A stretch of DNA of 41,582 nucleotides from Streptomyces mutomycini. Lineage in GTDB: Bacteria; Actinomycetota; Actinomycetes; Streptomycetales; Streptomycetaceae. Positions 1-9,517 of this stretch are shown here, piece after piece. Position 1 is the stretch's first letter, and each line of letters starts with the position of its first letter. The position numbers and the translations under genes were made by a program. The stretch is from NCBI RefSeq assembly GCF_001700505.1, contig NZ_MAPV01000162.1, positions 1-41,582 of the forward strand. Reading direction: 5' to 3'. The notes beneath the pieces were generated by a model. It searched no databases. It was not told where the DNA came from and was given only the letters and a program-made list of their open reading frames with translations.

Positions 1-72
1 CCCCCACATAGGACACGGTCTAAGCCTCTGCGAGGAGAGGACGATTCCACCGGCACCGGGACGGAACCGGCC

Positions 73-3000
73 GTGACCGCAGCCCCACAGGAGCCTGCGG
101 ACCACGGCGGGACCGTGGAGCTCCAGCCCGACGCCGCCGCGCTCACCGTAGCCGTCGAGCGCGTGGAACGGGCGCTGACGGCCGCCCGCGAGCCGGTCTG
201 GCGGCTTGCCGGCTCGGTGTCCGCGCAGAGCCGGCCGGCCGACGCGGACCTCGTCTCGCTCCACGAGCTCACGGCGGCGTTCGACGATGCGCTGGCGGGA
301 CTCAGGGCCTACGGTGCGGAGCCCGGGTCCGACCTCGGCAGCCTTCGCGAATGTACGGTTTCGGTGGCCGAGACACTCGCTTCCGAAGCACTGCGCACCC
401 GGCTTGCCGATGTGGACGAGCTGCGCCGCGCTCCGGCGTCCACCGTGTCCGCCGCCGCCGTGTCCGAAGCACGGGGGGCCGCCCGTGCGCTGCTAGCCCG
501 AGCCGATTGGTCCCAGCAGGACCGGTCGGACGCCGAGGCCCTCGGGATTCTGCTGAGAATGGTGGAACTCGCCCACAGCGGCGAGGAACGTTCGGCTGAA
601 ATCCTCGGGCTTCTCCAGGAGATGTCCGCGAAGGCCCCCGCCCTCCTCGTGCTGGCCGCGCAGTACGGGGGTCTGACTCTCAGGCCCGCCCCGGACGCCG
701 ACCTCGCGTCCTCCCCCGAACCCGACTCGGAGCCGGCCCGGGACACGACCGCGGACGTGGCAGCGGGAGCGGTCGTCGAGCCGGCCGAGGGCGGGGGAAC
801 GCGAGTGGACCCAGAGCTTGGCGAAGCAGCCCACGCTGATGCCGTACGGGCTCACGGGGCCCGCGGTGCCTCCGGCCCCGGCGGCCGGCACCCGCACGGG
901 AGCCCCCGTACGACGGAGCCTTGCTCACAGAGGACCGAGGGTCCCGCGGACCATGACGTCGCATCCGGGCCGCGCCGGGGACCCGCCCCGGGGGAAGACC
1001 GGCAGCCCGTCGAGCTCCCGAAACAGCCAGACGCGCCGTCCCGCTCCGCCGAAGCGGCGGACGGTCCGCTGCTCACTGCCGGTCGGCGGCAGACCCCGCC
1101 CCCTGCTCCAGCGTCCGCGCAGCCCGCCGCTTCGAGCGTCTTCTTGCCGCAGCAGCTCCCGCACCCGGCCGACGACACGGCCGTGAAGACGGACACAGCA
1201 CTCGGGTCAGCTGAGTCCCCGGATGCCGTCCTCGCCCCCTTGGTGGCCGAACACCGTTACGGCGCCGCCGCGGCGCTGGCCGAGCAGAACGCTGAACCCG
1301 GATTCCGTACCGCCGCCCTGCGGATCTCCGCGTACGCCCTCGCGCTCCGTTCCTCCAGCGGAGAGTGCGCCTCGCGGGTACGCGCCGAACTGGCCGGGAT
1401 GGACGTCGACGCCCTCGTCCGAAGCCGCCCCGACGCGGCTCTCGTCACGACCGCTCTGCTGCGGGTCGTTCTTGTGACCGGGGACGCCGAGACCAGTGCT
1501 CCGCTCCAGCAGGTGGCCGCCGTACTGCCGCCGAGCCTCGTGTCCGTGGCCGACGAGGTCTCCCGGTGCGCGCTCCAGTCCATGCTGCTGCATTCCCCGC
1601 CGCTCGCCCTGGCGCGTGGCACGGCCGAACTGGAACGTTCCCTCCAGGAGGCCCGCGAGGAATGCCGGCAGGGCTTGGACCAACTGCCCCGCATCCGGTT
1701 CAACCGGGCCACCGAGATCACACGGCTCTGGCTCGCGCCCTCCGGACTCATCGGCAGCCTGCTCCGGCGGGCCGCTGACGACGACAGGGACGGCCTGGAC
1801 GAGGTCGCGGACGGCGTGCGGACACTGGCCAACGGGTCCGCCCTCCAGGACGAACTCAACGAGGTCGACCGCAGGCTGATGAAATCCAGCAGGAGCCGCC
1901 TGGAAGGACCAGCCAGGCAGAACCTGCTCAGGCTGATGAACGACCGGCTGCGCTCGGCCGACAAGTGGGTCGTCGCCGCTCGCGCTCTCGAGGTCGGAGC
2001 GAATGACTGGAGCATCGACCAGGTTCAGGCGATGCGCGCGGCCGTGCTGGCTTTGCGCGACCACGTGCTGGACGACCTGGCGGCACAGTCGCTCGCCGAC
2101 GATACCTACACGCGGTCCGCCATGCGAGCGGCAGCGGATTCGCTGCGGCTTACCTTCGATCTGCTGTCGGGCGACACCCGGCTCGATCCCGCCGAGTACC
2201 CGGCGGAAGTCGTCCTGGGCAGGGACCTATTCAAGCTCCCCGGCGTGCGGGTGGAAGAGGCGACCGGACGCGTGATTCCGCCGGAACTGACCGCCGAGAG
2301 CATCGTTGAGAGCGCCGAACGATCGTGGCTGGACGTCATCGACAGCCATCGGGTGGCCGAACGGTTCGACCTCGCGGCTCACCTCCTGGGTCTCTCCGAG
2401 ATGCGTCTGCTGCCCCCTGGCCCGAATGGCCACGAAGAGCTGACCGACGAGAGCGTGCACCTTGCGGTGGGGGAGGCGGCACGGCACACTGTGGCCGCCC
2501 TGGAAGGCAAGCGGCGGGTATTGGAGGACTCGCTGCGTCGCACGCGCGTCAACGGCGTCTTCAAGGAAGAGGAGGAGCGCGATTTTGAACACCGGCTCCA
2601 GGCGCCCGCGCTCACCACGAAATCCGACCTCGCCTCCGCACGGCAACGGCTCGACGAATTGTCGGAGGAGCTCGAACGTGCCCACGCGACGGCCACCGCC
2701 AAACTGCGGGCGCGGCTCATGGAGATCCCCGGCCTGAGGACCGAGGACGTCACACGGGTGACTCCCCTCCTCGACGATGGCGACCTGCTGACCGCCGAGG
2801 AGCTGATCTCTCACCTTTCCAACGGCGAGAGCATCCCCGACACGCGCTACGGGGACCACCCGCTGAACGCCTTCTTCCCGTCGGTGCCCGATGCCCTGCC
2901 CCATGGCATCACCGAGGAACTCATTCGGGCGGTTCGGGCCCGGGAGCGCTACCAGAACCTTGACGCACTCGACTTCTCCACCATGTCCCAGGAGTTCAGC

Positions 3001-5655
3001 GATCAGGCAGCCAATGGTCTGTCGGGTTGGCGAGAGATGGCCTCACGACGGGGCGTCAGGAGGACGGAGGGCCTGAGCGAGGAGAACCTGCTCATGCCGG
3101 CGCTCCGTCTCATCGGATACCGAAGCCTGCGCAAACCGCAACGAGACCGTCAGCGCAGCACCACCCCCGAACACCGCTTCCTGGACCTCCAGGAGGTCCG
3201 GTACACGGGAGAAGCCCTGGTGCCGTCCTTCGGGTCCGCCCTGCGCGGCAGGCTGCGGGTCATGCTGGCGTGGGGCCAGCCGACTCCGGAAGCGTTGATG
3301 GCCCGCGTACAACAGGACCCCAGCCAGGAGAGCCTGCTCGTCGCGTACTTCGGCACCCTTTCCGCGCACGCCCGGACATCGCTGGCCGCGCTCAGCGTCG
3401 GACGTCGGCCCATGGTGGTGCTTGACGACGCAGCCCTCGCCTATCTCGCCGCCAGGGGCAACCAGTTGCTTGACCCGGCGATGCGGGTGTTGCTGCCGTT
3501 TTCGGCCGTGAATCCGTACGTCAGTGAGAAGCGCGGCCGGGTGGCCGAGGAAATGTTCTTCGGACGCCTGGAGGAACTCGGCTCCGTACAGAACCCGGTG
3601 GGCAACCAGGTGGTGTTCGGGGGCCGAGGGCTCGGCAAGTCTGCGCTGCTGAAGGAAGCGGGCCGGAAGTTCACCGCACAGGCGCCCACGGCTCACATCA
3701 GCATGGCTCTCAGCCTGGACTCCACCTACAACGGCACCAGTGGCCAGTCCTCGGCCGTGTGGAATCTCATCGGGCGCAGGCTGCTGGAGGAGGGAGCCCT
3801 TCCGCTGCCCAAGCGTGTACGGGCCGATGCGACCCTCACCTATGACAACGTGCTGACCGGCATCAGGGCCTGGCTAAAGGCCGACAACAGCCGGCGGATG
3901 CTCATCATGCTGGACGAGGCGGACGGATTCTTCGAGTCGGACTCGCCGAGGTTCACCGAGACCCGGCGGCTGCGTGACCTCAGTTCCGAGACCAACGACG
4001 GCGTCAAGATCGTCTTTGCCGGGCTCCACTCGGTACAGCGATACGCCACCCTCGCGGCGAACAATCCGTTCAGCCACCTCTCGCAGCACCCGACAGTCAT
4101 CGGCCCGCTCCAGCCCCAGGACGCGGCGAACCTACTTCTCAAACCGCTGGCCGCACTGGGATACCAGTTCCTGGAGCCGCAGTTGGTGCACCGCATCCTG
4201 GGCCACTGTTCGTACCAGCCGTTCCTGCTACAGATGTTCGCCCACCGGCTTGTGCAGACCATGCACGCCAAGAGGCGGGAGGCGAAGTCGGGTCCGCTGC
4301 ACTTCATCGCCCGCGACGACGTCGAACGCGTACAGTCCGACAAGGACCTCCAGCGGAGCATCACCGCCGCCTTCCACGACACCTTGCGGCTCGATTCCCG
4401 GTACAACATGATCGCCAACGTGGTGGCGCACCATGCTCATCATCACGGGATCGACGCCCGGATGACCCATGCCGAACTGCGCGACGAGTGCACCTACTGG
4501 TGGGCAGAGGGTTTCAGGGACCTGGACCCGGACCAGTTCCGCGCCTACCTAACGGAGATGGAGGGTCTCGGTGTCCTCGCCCCCGACCCGGACTACAGGG
4601 GCTGGCATCTGCGGAGCGCCAACGCCCTCAGCATGATCGGCACGTTGGAGGACGTTGACGCGCAGCTGGAAAATACCTCCAGTCGGCAGGTGACCGAGCG
4701 GCTGAGCGCCCTGGAGACACGACACAAGTCCGCGAAGTCCCACTCGCACTGTCCACTGACCGCCGCACAGATTGCGGACATCCTGCCGGGCAGGCAGGTC
4801 TCCGGCTCCGAACCGGGTCGCCGGAATCTGGCTCGGGTGGTACTCGGCTCTCCCGCCACCGGCGTGAACCGGGTCACCGCCGCGCTGCGCGAGATCGCTG
4901 AGACCACCGGCTGGAAGATGCCGCATGTGGCCCGAAGGGCCGACTTCGAGCGGGAACTCGTCGGCGGCGAGCCGGGGATGAGCCGACTCGTAGTCTCCGA
5001 CCTGACCGTCAAGTCTCCCGGCGAGCAGTCCTGCCTCATCTCCCCGGAACTGGCGACCACCCGACTGCCCGACGGCCCAGGGGTCACTCGCTCCGCCGTG
5101 GTCGTGGCAGGGCTGGAGCAGCTCACCCTGTGGGCATCGTTGCTGTCGGACGAACAGACGTCCGGCGTGGAAGTCGTCCCACTGAGGCGCTTCACCCGGC
5201 ACGGACTGCGCACCTGGTCCCTCGACCAGAACTCCTTCACGTCGGAGGCGGCGCTGCAACGGGTGGCGGAGACCACGGGCGGCTGGCCGCTGCTCATCGA
5301 TCAACTCTCCGAACAGGTATCCCGAGGCGACTCGGAGGGCGCTGCCCTGAAGTCGGTACGCAGTCGGCTGGAGAGCATCGAGGGCGCGGCCGACTTCCTG
5401 GCCCAGGTGGGTCTTGTACCGGAGACGTTCCGATGGTCGGCGTTCACCGCTGTGCTGGAGTTCATGACAGAGCAGGGACTGCCGTTCGAGGACCTGGGAG
5501 CAGCCGCCAGCGCCGCCGGCCTGGACCCTGGACCCGAAGCCCTCGACGCCATTCGGATCCTTCGTGCCCTCCAAGTCTTCGACGTGGACACGACCGGTCT
5601 GCACAGCCCCGAACCGGTGCTGCTCTCCTGCTGGTCGAGGGTCACTGGTTCCTGA
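73..5655 (+). CDS. Giant P-loop ATPase (1860 aa), function unknown
   Basis: Not recognised as a named family. Residues 1-200 are helical; about 215-375 is a low-complexity linker rich in Pro, Glu, Arg and Ala. A long helical region follows, with a charged, coiled-coil-like stretch near 800-880. A clear ATPase core comes next: Walker A GGRGLGKS at 1183-1190 and Walker B MLIMLDEAD at 1276-1284, then a region that could be the lid and winged-helix part of an AAA/STAND NTPase. The last 350 residues are unassigned. There is no signal peptide or membrane segment, so it is probably cytosolic. The GTG start at 73 follows a purine-rich stretch (GGGACGGA) and is the first start available in the window; an upstream partner outside the window is possible. 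The gene stops just before a hairpin and the left tRNA-Gly repeat. Size and architecture recall NTPases of conflict systems, but that is inference. Confident as a gene, unsure of role. Confidence 0.85.
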   Translation: MTAAPQEPADHGGTVELQPDAAALTVAVERVERALTAAREPVWRLAGSVSAQSRPADADLVSLHELTAAFDDALAGLRAYGAEPGSDLGSLRECTVSVAETLASEALRTRLADVDELRRAPASTVSAAAVSEARGAARALLARADWSQQDRSDAEALGILLRMVELAHSGEERSAEILGLLQEMSAKAPALLVLAAQYGGLTLRPAPDADLASSPEPDSEPARDTTADVAAGAVVEPAEGGGTRVDPELGEAAHADAVRAHGARGASGPGGRHPHGSPRTTEPCSQRTEGPADHDVASGPRRGPAPGEDRQPVELPKQPDAPSRSAEAADGPLLTAGRRQTPPPAPASAQPAASSVFLPQQLPHPADDTAVKTDTALGSAESPDAVLAPLVAEHRYGAAAALAEQNAEPGFRTAALRISAYALALRSSSGECASRVRAELAGMDVDALVRSRPDAALVTTALLRVVLVTGDAETSAPLQQVAAVLPPSLVSVADEVSRCALQSMLLHSPPLALARGTAELERSLQEAREECRQGLDQLPRIRFNRATEITRLWLAPSGLIGSLLRRAADDDRDGLDEVADGVRTLANGSALQDELNEVDRRLMKSSRSRLEGPARQNLLRLMNDRLRSADKWVVAARALEVGANDWSIDQVQAMRAAVLALRDHVLDDLAAQSLADDTYTRSAMRAAADSLRLTFDLLSGDTRLDPAEYPAEVVLGRDLFKLPGVRVEEATGRVIPPELTAESIVESAERSWLDVIDSHRVAERFDLAAHLLGLSEMRLLPPGPNGHEELTDESVHLAVGEAARHTVAALEGKRRVLEDSLRRTRVNGVFKEEEERDFEHRLQAPALTTKSDLASARQRLDELSEELERAHATATAKLRARLMEIPGLRTEDVTRVTPLLDDGDLLTAEELISHLSNGESIPDTRYGDHPLNAFFPSVPDALPHGITEELIRAVRARERYQNLDALDFSTMSQEFSDQAANGLSGWREMASRRGVRRTEGLSEENLLMPALRLIGYRSLRKPQRDRQRSTTPEHRFLDLQEVRYTGEALVPSFGSALRGRLRVMLAWGQPTPEALMARVQQDPSQESLLVAYFGTLSAHARTSLAALSVGRRPMVVLDDAALAYLAARGNQLLDPAMRVLLPFSAVNPYVSEKRGRVAEEMFFGRLEELGSVQNPVGNQVVFGGRGLGKSALLKEAGRKFTAQAPTAHISMALSLDSTYNGTSGQSSAVWNLIGRRLLEEGALPLPKRVRADATLTYDNVLTGIRAWLKADNSRRMLIMLDEADGFFESDSPRFTETRRLRDLSSETNDGVKIVFAGLHSVQRYATLAANNPFSHLSQHPTVIGPLQPQDAANLLLKPLAALGYQFLEPQLVHRILGHCSYQPFLLQMFAHRLVQTMHAKRREAKSGPLHFIARDDVERVQSDKDLQRSITAAFHDTLRLDSRYNMIANVVAHHAHHHGIDARMTHAELRDECTYWWAEGFRDLDPDQFRAYLTEMEGLGVLAPDPDYRGWHLRSANALSMIGTLEDVDAQLENTSSRQVTERLSALETRHKSAKSHSHCPLTAAQIADILPGRQVSGSEPGRRNLARVVLGSPATGVNRVTAALREIAETTGWKMPHVARRADFERELVGGEPGMSRLVVSDLTVKSPGEQSCLISPELATTRLPDGPGVTRSAVVVAGLEQLTLWASLLSDEQTSGVEVVPLRRFTRHGLRTWSLDQNSFTSEAALQRVAETTGGWPLLIDQLSEQVSRGDSEGAALKSVRSRLESIEGAADFLAQVGLVPETFRWSAFTAVLEFMTEQGLPFEDLGAAASAAGLDPGPEALDAIRILRALQVFDVDTTGLHSPEPVLLSCWSRVTGS

Positions 5656-5670
5656 TCAGGTCTAGACGAC

Positions 5671-5705
5671 GATGGGACCCCAGGTCGCTGACCTGGGGTC
5701 TCATC
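5671..5705. terminator. Hairpin between giant ATPase gene and left att repeat
   Basis: A 16-base stem with one mismatch (5671-5686 with 5690-5705) and a GCT loop lies 16 bases after the ATPase stop codon. It matches in layout, including the loop and a nearby AGGTCTAGAC, the terminator beside the intact tRNA-Gly at 19332-19360. It probably terminates transcription from either side. Confidence 0.7.
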
Positions 5706-5710
5706 GAAGA

Positions 5711-5752
5711 GAGCGGGTGACGAGAATCTAACTCGCGCTCTGAGCTTGGGAA
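5711..5752. repeat. Left 42-base direct repeat: tRNA-Gly 3' fragment (attachment site)
   Basis: These 42 bases match 19367-19408 with a single difference (T at 5729, G at 19385). The matching right copy is the 3' half of tRNA-Gly(CCC) from the anticodon loop to the first C of CCA, so this copy is a tRNA fragment in the same orientation. Duplication of a tRNA 3' end at the far border is the signature left by integration through a tyrosine recombinase. The mismatch falls in the T loop. Confidence 0.88.
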
Positions 5753-5905
5753 TCACTGGTGATCCAGCACGAGCCTGCCCGTTTCTGGGGCAACGGAGCC
5801 CAGCCCCATCTGGTCGGACTGGATCCGGGCCTGACGTTGGCCGGTGTTTACCAGTGTCAATGGCGCGGTTCTGGCACGGCCGCCGTCGCCGGTCATAGAT
5901 GTTTG

Positions 5906-7264
5906 TTACCAGTAAATCGCGATTACCTCGGAGTCGAGGAACCTGCCTTGTTCGGTGTCTGGCGCAGGGGCGCTACTGGTCCCTTGGATAGCCAGCCCTT
6001 GCCGCAATCCTGCTTGACTTCTGGCTCGTGTACGGAGGCTCGAGACCCTCTCCGCGTCTAGTTCCGCCCCATGCTGGGTGAGAACGTAATCAGAAATAGA
6101 TGTAAAGGCTGCTCTAATTTCCGGAAGCTCACCTTCCAGGAGATGTGAATTTTCCATCGCCAACCTCTGCACCTCAGCGCGCTCCTCATCACTCAATGAG
6201 ATGCCTGCATCGGTAGCAATCAGAGAGGCGAATGTGACCAGGGTTTCCGCATTTGAATCATGCGTGCCGCTGCCTCCAGTATTGGTCATCATCGCGTGTA
6301 GCGCGTCAGATCCGAAACTATTCATCATTTCGGAGAACTCTGGCAGCAAGGAACCCACCATGTCGGCGAGCTTTACCGAATTCCACGTGGATTGAATTCC
6401 AAGCTTGTTCAACCGGCAGAGAATTCTGACCTCTGCGTCGGAGAATAGAATTCTTCTAGTGTCTTTCCAGTACAAGTCTTGCTCGGTCACTCCCACTAGG
6501 AAGGCTGGGGTTAGGGCAGGCCGCCTATCCTCGGGAAGGGCCTCAACGAGTCTCCGGTGAATAAGGTACTCACCCCTCGTCGTTGCGAAAGTCTGATAAT
6601 CGACCAGTCGGCACCTGATGGGGATCAGGCCCACTCGCAGCCTTTCGAGAATTCCGTTGAACTCTCGAACTTTGGACGCCTGAGCCTGGTCTACCTGACC
6701 TGCCAGCTCCTCACTATCTGTGATCATGTCGAGGAAGCTAGAAAAGAACGCGCTGACGCGGAAGATTGGATCGGCCTGAAGCTCGACTTCTACTTCGATC
6801 AGGTTGCCGCGGGCGAGACGTTCAGAGCTGATAATCCATGGTGAATCTAGAATGCGTTCCGGGGAGTCCATCAATGCATATAGCTGACTTCGGGAGGGCA
6901 AGTCAACCGATTCAGGGACAGGGCAAATTGTCAGTCTTTCCCTCTCGTTTTTATACAGGTCTCTGAAGGTCGCCTGGATGGTAGCTTTTCTCAAAACCTG
7001 ACGATCTTGGGTCCGTGTGTTCTCCAATACTGAACCCATGCTGGGTTTCAGAATCTTGATATCCGCCTCGAGTCCTCGGGTTACCTCAGATCTAGATGAC
7101 GTCGACATGGTGTCAGTGATTTCAGACGGAATTGCCCCTGTGCGTGACGAGAGCAGACTGGTAACACTCACCTCGTCCAGGTACATGAATTCTCGAAGAG
7201 GGTTTTCCTCGTGCTGGGGCTTATTTCTGATGCGGTGCCACCAGGTCCTTAGGCGTCTAATCAC
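5906..7264 (-). CDS. Unknown protein, possibly DUF6414-like, partner of the AAA ATPase (452 aa)
   Basis: Function unknown. After a basic N-terminus (about 1-22) comes the segment REFMYLDEVSVTSLLSSRTG (about 24-43). This resembles, from memory, the opening of DUF6414-type bacterial proteins, which begin with a similar FxYLDE(x)SLxS segment; that family link is tentative. The remainder is mixed helix and strand with no catalytic motif I can name, no signal peptide and no clear membrane helix. The ATG at 7264 overlaps the stop of the AAA gene by four bases (ATGA), so the two are translationally coupled and probably work together. The DNA is relatively AT-rich for this genome, with less biased third positions, consistent with recent transfer. 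The C-terminal 40 residues look disordered. Confidence 0.8.
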   Translation of the reverse strand: MIRRLRTWWHRIRNKPQHEENPLREFMYLDEVSVTSLLSSRTGAIPSEITDTMSTSSRSEVTRGLEADIKILKPSMGSVLENTRTQDRQVLRKATIQATFRDLYKNERERLTICPVPESVDLPSRSQLYALMDSPERILDSPWIISSERLARGNLIEVEVELQADPIFRVSAFFSSFLDMITDSEELAGQVDQAQASKVREFNGILERLRVGLIPIRCRLVDYQTFATTRGEYLIHRRLVEALPEDRRPALTPAFLVGVTEQDLYWKDTRRILFSDAEVRILCRLNKLGIQSTWNSVKLADMVGSLLPEFSEMMNSFGSDALHAMMTNTGGSGTHDSNAETLVTFASLIATDAGISLSDEERAEVQRLAMENSHLLEGELPEIRAAFTSISDYVLTQHGAELDAERVSSLRTRARSQAGLRQGLAIQGTSSAPAPDTEQGRFLDSEVIAIYW

Positions 7265-8490
7265 TGAATGAGTCCTTCATCGCGGGATGTCCGTTCGGCT
7301 TGCTTGCGAGCTCGCTGCGTAGTCACTTGTTCGAAACCTCCCAGATAATCCTCCTCTAGGATCTTCTTGCGTCGATCGGCGACAGCGAAGAGCGCCGCTT
7401 CGCTCCAAATCGCAACCAGTTCGGCCGGCGACCATGTGTCAGTTTTCTCGGCAATGATCGCATGTGGAAGGTCAGCCGCCGCTCCCCGAGGCTGAGACTT
7501 CCGCAAGATCGCCTCCCTATCGCCTATGCCCGGTAGCGGAAAGTGAATTTCCCAGTCGAATCTTCCTGGACGCCGCAAAGCGGAGTCAATATCTTGCGGT
7601 CGGTTGGTTGTTGCAATTACGACGACGTTCTCATCGCGTTTAAACCCGTCCATAGATGAAAGGAGTTGACCAACGATTCTTCGTGATGCTTCGTGAGAGT
7701 CGTCGGACCGCTGAGTCGCCAGGCTATCAATCTCGTCGAAGAAGACAATTGCCTTTTCTTGTTTTGCGGCGTCTTCGAAAATCTTGCGAATAAGCTCCTC
7801 GCTTTGGCCCAGCCATTTGTTCATGATTTGCGGGCCGCTAATTTGATAGAAGACGGCGTCAGACCTGTTCGCAATAATTCTTGCGAGTAGTGTTTTTCCG
7901 GTCCCTGGGTCCCCAGTGAAGAGAACGCCCTTGATGGGGCGTGCTCCAATCTCCTCCAACTCTTGGTGGTACTTCAGGGGGGTTTCAATGAGCTCTTTTG
8001 CCCTCGCTACGATTCCAGCTGATCCTGCGAAATCTTCGAACGAGTAAGTGTTCTCCGGTGGTTCCTTGAATTGTCTGATCGTTACATCGTCGACATTTGC
8101 TAGGTCGAGGTAGCGAATGGGAGTGTCTGAAACGACGCGGTTAATCGTCTCCAGTCCCGTGCCTTCGATCGTATTGCCAACGTGCAAGGTTAGTTCCTGA
8201 GGGCGAGGCATGATCTGTAGGCTGCTGCCGATTTCCACTACTGCTTCGGTTGCGTGCAGTAGCTTAATTACTCCAACCCATGATCTTTCTGAGGGCCACA
8301 ATTCTGGAGGTGCTGTCTCCAAGGAGGTTTCCGTAATGAACACCACATCCCCCACTCTGAAATCTGAGGGTTCCTCGGAGAAGCAAATTGCTGTGTTTCC
8401 GTTGGGGTATTCGACGTGTACAAATGTTTTGTCGGCGCTTACTACTTTGACTCGGCCCAGAGCTGTCGCACCGTCGTAGTCCCAAATCAT
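7261..8490 (-). CDS. AAA-family ATPase (p97/FtsH-like class, 409 aa)
   Basis: A classical single-ring AAA ATPase. Visible elements are Walker A GDPGTGKT (193-200), Walker B IVFFDEID (248-255), and the second region of homology TTNRPQDIDSALRRPGRFD (294-312) with candidate arginine fingers R307 and R310. Residues 1-140 form a strand-rich N-terminal domain, probably for substrate or partner binding. There is no protease domain or membrane anchor, so it is likely a cytosolic remodelling ATPase. An in-frame ORF extends 88 residues further upstream, but ATG 8490 has a GAGG six bases before it, and the extension is Arg/Cys-rich and unlike AAA sequence, so I start here. It is the first gene of a two-gene unit with the overlapping gene at 5906-7264. 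Lower GC than its neighbours suggests acquisition. Substrate unknown. Confidence 0.88.
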   Translation of the reverse strand: MIWDYDGATALGRVKVVSADKTFVHVEYPNGNTAICFSEEPSDFRVGDVVFITETSLETAPPELWPSERSWVGVIKLLHATEAVVEIGSSLQIMPRPQELTLHVGNTIEGTGLETINRVVSDTPIRYLDLANVDDVTIRQFKEPPENTYSFEDFAGSAGIVARAKELIETPLKYHQELEEIGARPIKGVLFTGDPGTGKTLLARIIANRSDAVFYQISGPQIMNKWLGQSEELIRKIFEDAAKQEKAIVFFDEIDSLATQRSDDSHEASRRIVGQLLSSMDGFKRDENVVVIATTNRPQDIDSALRRPGRFDWEIHFPLPGIGDREAILRKSQPRGAAADLPHAIIAEKTDTWSPAELVAIWSEAALFAVADRRKKILEEDYLGGFEQVTTQRARKQAERTSRDEGLIQ

Positions 8491-9159
8491 GGCGGCCTCT
8501 GTTGCGTATGTTGTCGTCACAACCCGGTTGGGGTGCGAACCGGTGCAGCACGGGGGTGAACGCCACGCTGGACGGCGTCCCGATGCATGCAGACACCCGT
8601 GCAGTGAATCTAGCGGCGCGCACTGACAGCGGTGCGTTTTCGGCTGCTTTGCTCGTACCTCTGTTGCGGCCCGGTGATGGGGGCGAGCACGGTGGACATC
8701 CAGCCTGGAGTACTCGCTTGCCCCAACCTCCCATCCCGTCCGCCTTCGACCCACACACCGTGGAGTGGGCGTGGTTCAGCGCCTCAAGGTGGAGCGCGGC
8801 ACTGTACGAACGACCTTGACGCCCTTGGCCGAAGGCGGTTGGGATGGGAGCCCGCCACACTCACCACGAATCCGCCGGTACCCGCAAACGGCGCCCCAGC
8901 CGGAGGCATGCCTTGAAGCCACGGATGGCTTTCGGGCTTCAGCCCGCGGCACGTAGCGCGCCGCCTGGCGTGGCCAGCCGGGGCGAAGACAGAGGCAGGC
9001 CGCGCCGCTGAGGCGACGCGCGCCCGCGCCGTGCGCGGGTCTTGATGAAGTAGGGAAAGTTCTACCGCGCTGGGAGCAGGTGCCTGCCGCAGCTTGTGTG
9101 CCGGACGCGGCAGTCAACCGCGCTCACCTGGAGCGGTCGACGGCCGCGTCCGGAGGTCG
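8491..9159. other. 669-base gap without a convincing gene
   Basis: This region lies upstream of the AAA gene and downstream of the MazG-like remnant. ORFs on both strands are short, Arg/Pro-rich and unlike proteins. It should contain the AAA promoter, which I cannot place. A short GC hairpin (GGGCTTCAGCCC, 8934-8945) is present. It may be a scar of a lost insertion, but I cannot identify one. Confidence 0.4.
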
Positions 9160-9490
9160 TTAGGCCGCAGGGGCGGCTCCGCGACCCCTGCGCGTCCGGC
9201 GGTGGAGGATCTCTTCGAAGGTGTCGCGGGCGCCAGCGGGGTCGATGTAGTGCATCGCCAGGAGAGCGGCGATGACGGCGCCGACGAGGTCGTTCTGGAC
9301 CTCGGACCAGGCGTGGTCGTCGCCGCAGGGTGGTGAGGCCCTTCAGGCCGTGGAGGGCGTGCATGGCCTCGCCGGCTTCCTCGGCGACCTTGCCGACTTG
9401 GAGGGCCTTGAGCTCCTCGTCGGGGAGGTGGGCGCCTGCCGCACGGCAGACGGCGGAGAGCTTCTCGATGTTGTCCCACAGGGTGTCCAC
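9160..9490 (-). pseudogene. MazG-like nucleotide pyrophosphohydrolase family, single-base frameshift
   Basis: GTG 9490 has GGAGG eight bases upstream. The first part reads MDTLWDNIEKLSAVCRAAGA and then VGKVAEEAGEAMHALHGLKG, with the EExxE-type metal-binding helix of MazG-like proteins. Near 9330 the frame is lost. Shifting by one base restores an obvious continuation (CGDDHAWSEVQNDLVGAVIA, then a helix LLAMHYIDPAGARDTFEEIL) ending at the TAA at 9160-9162. One extra C around 9330, or a sequencing error, explains it. The intact product would be about 110 aa, the usual size for small MazG-like proteins, which hydrolyse (d)NTPs or related nucleotides. It follows the UGDH-family gene by 27 bases on the same strand, so it was probably the last gene of that operon. 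Confidence 0.75.
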
Positions 9491-9517
9491 GGCGGACCTC
9501 CGGTTCGATGGCTTCGG

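Noticed and set aside
5759..6061. Plus-strand ORF of 100 codons just inside the left border
   Set aside because: It overlaps the 3' end of the real minus-strand gene, has no ribosome site, and does not resemble an integrase or excisionase.
8502..9117. Several short ORFs on both strands, considered as a TnpB or integrase remnant
   Set aside because: The translations are Arg/Pro/His-rich with no family motif; the hairpin at 8934-8945 alone is too little to call an insertion sequence.
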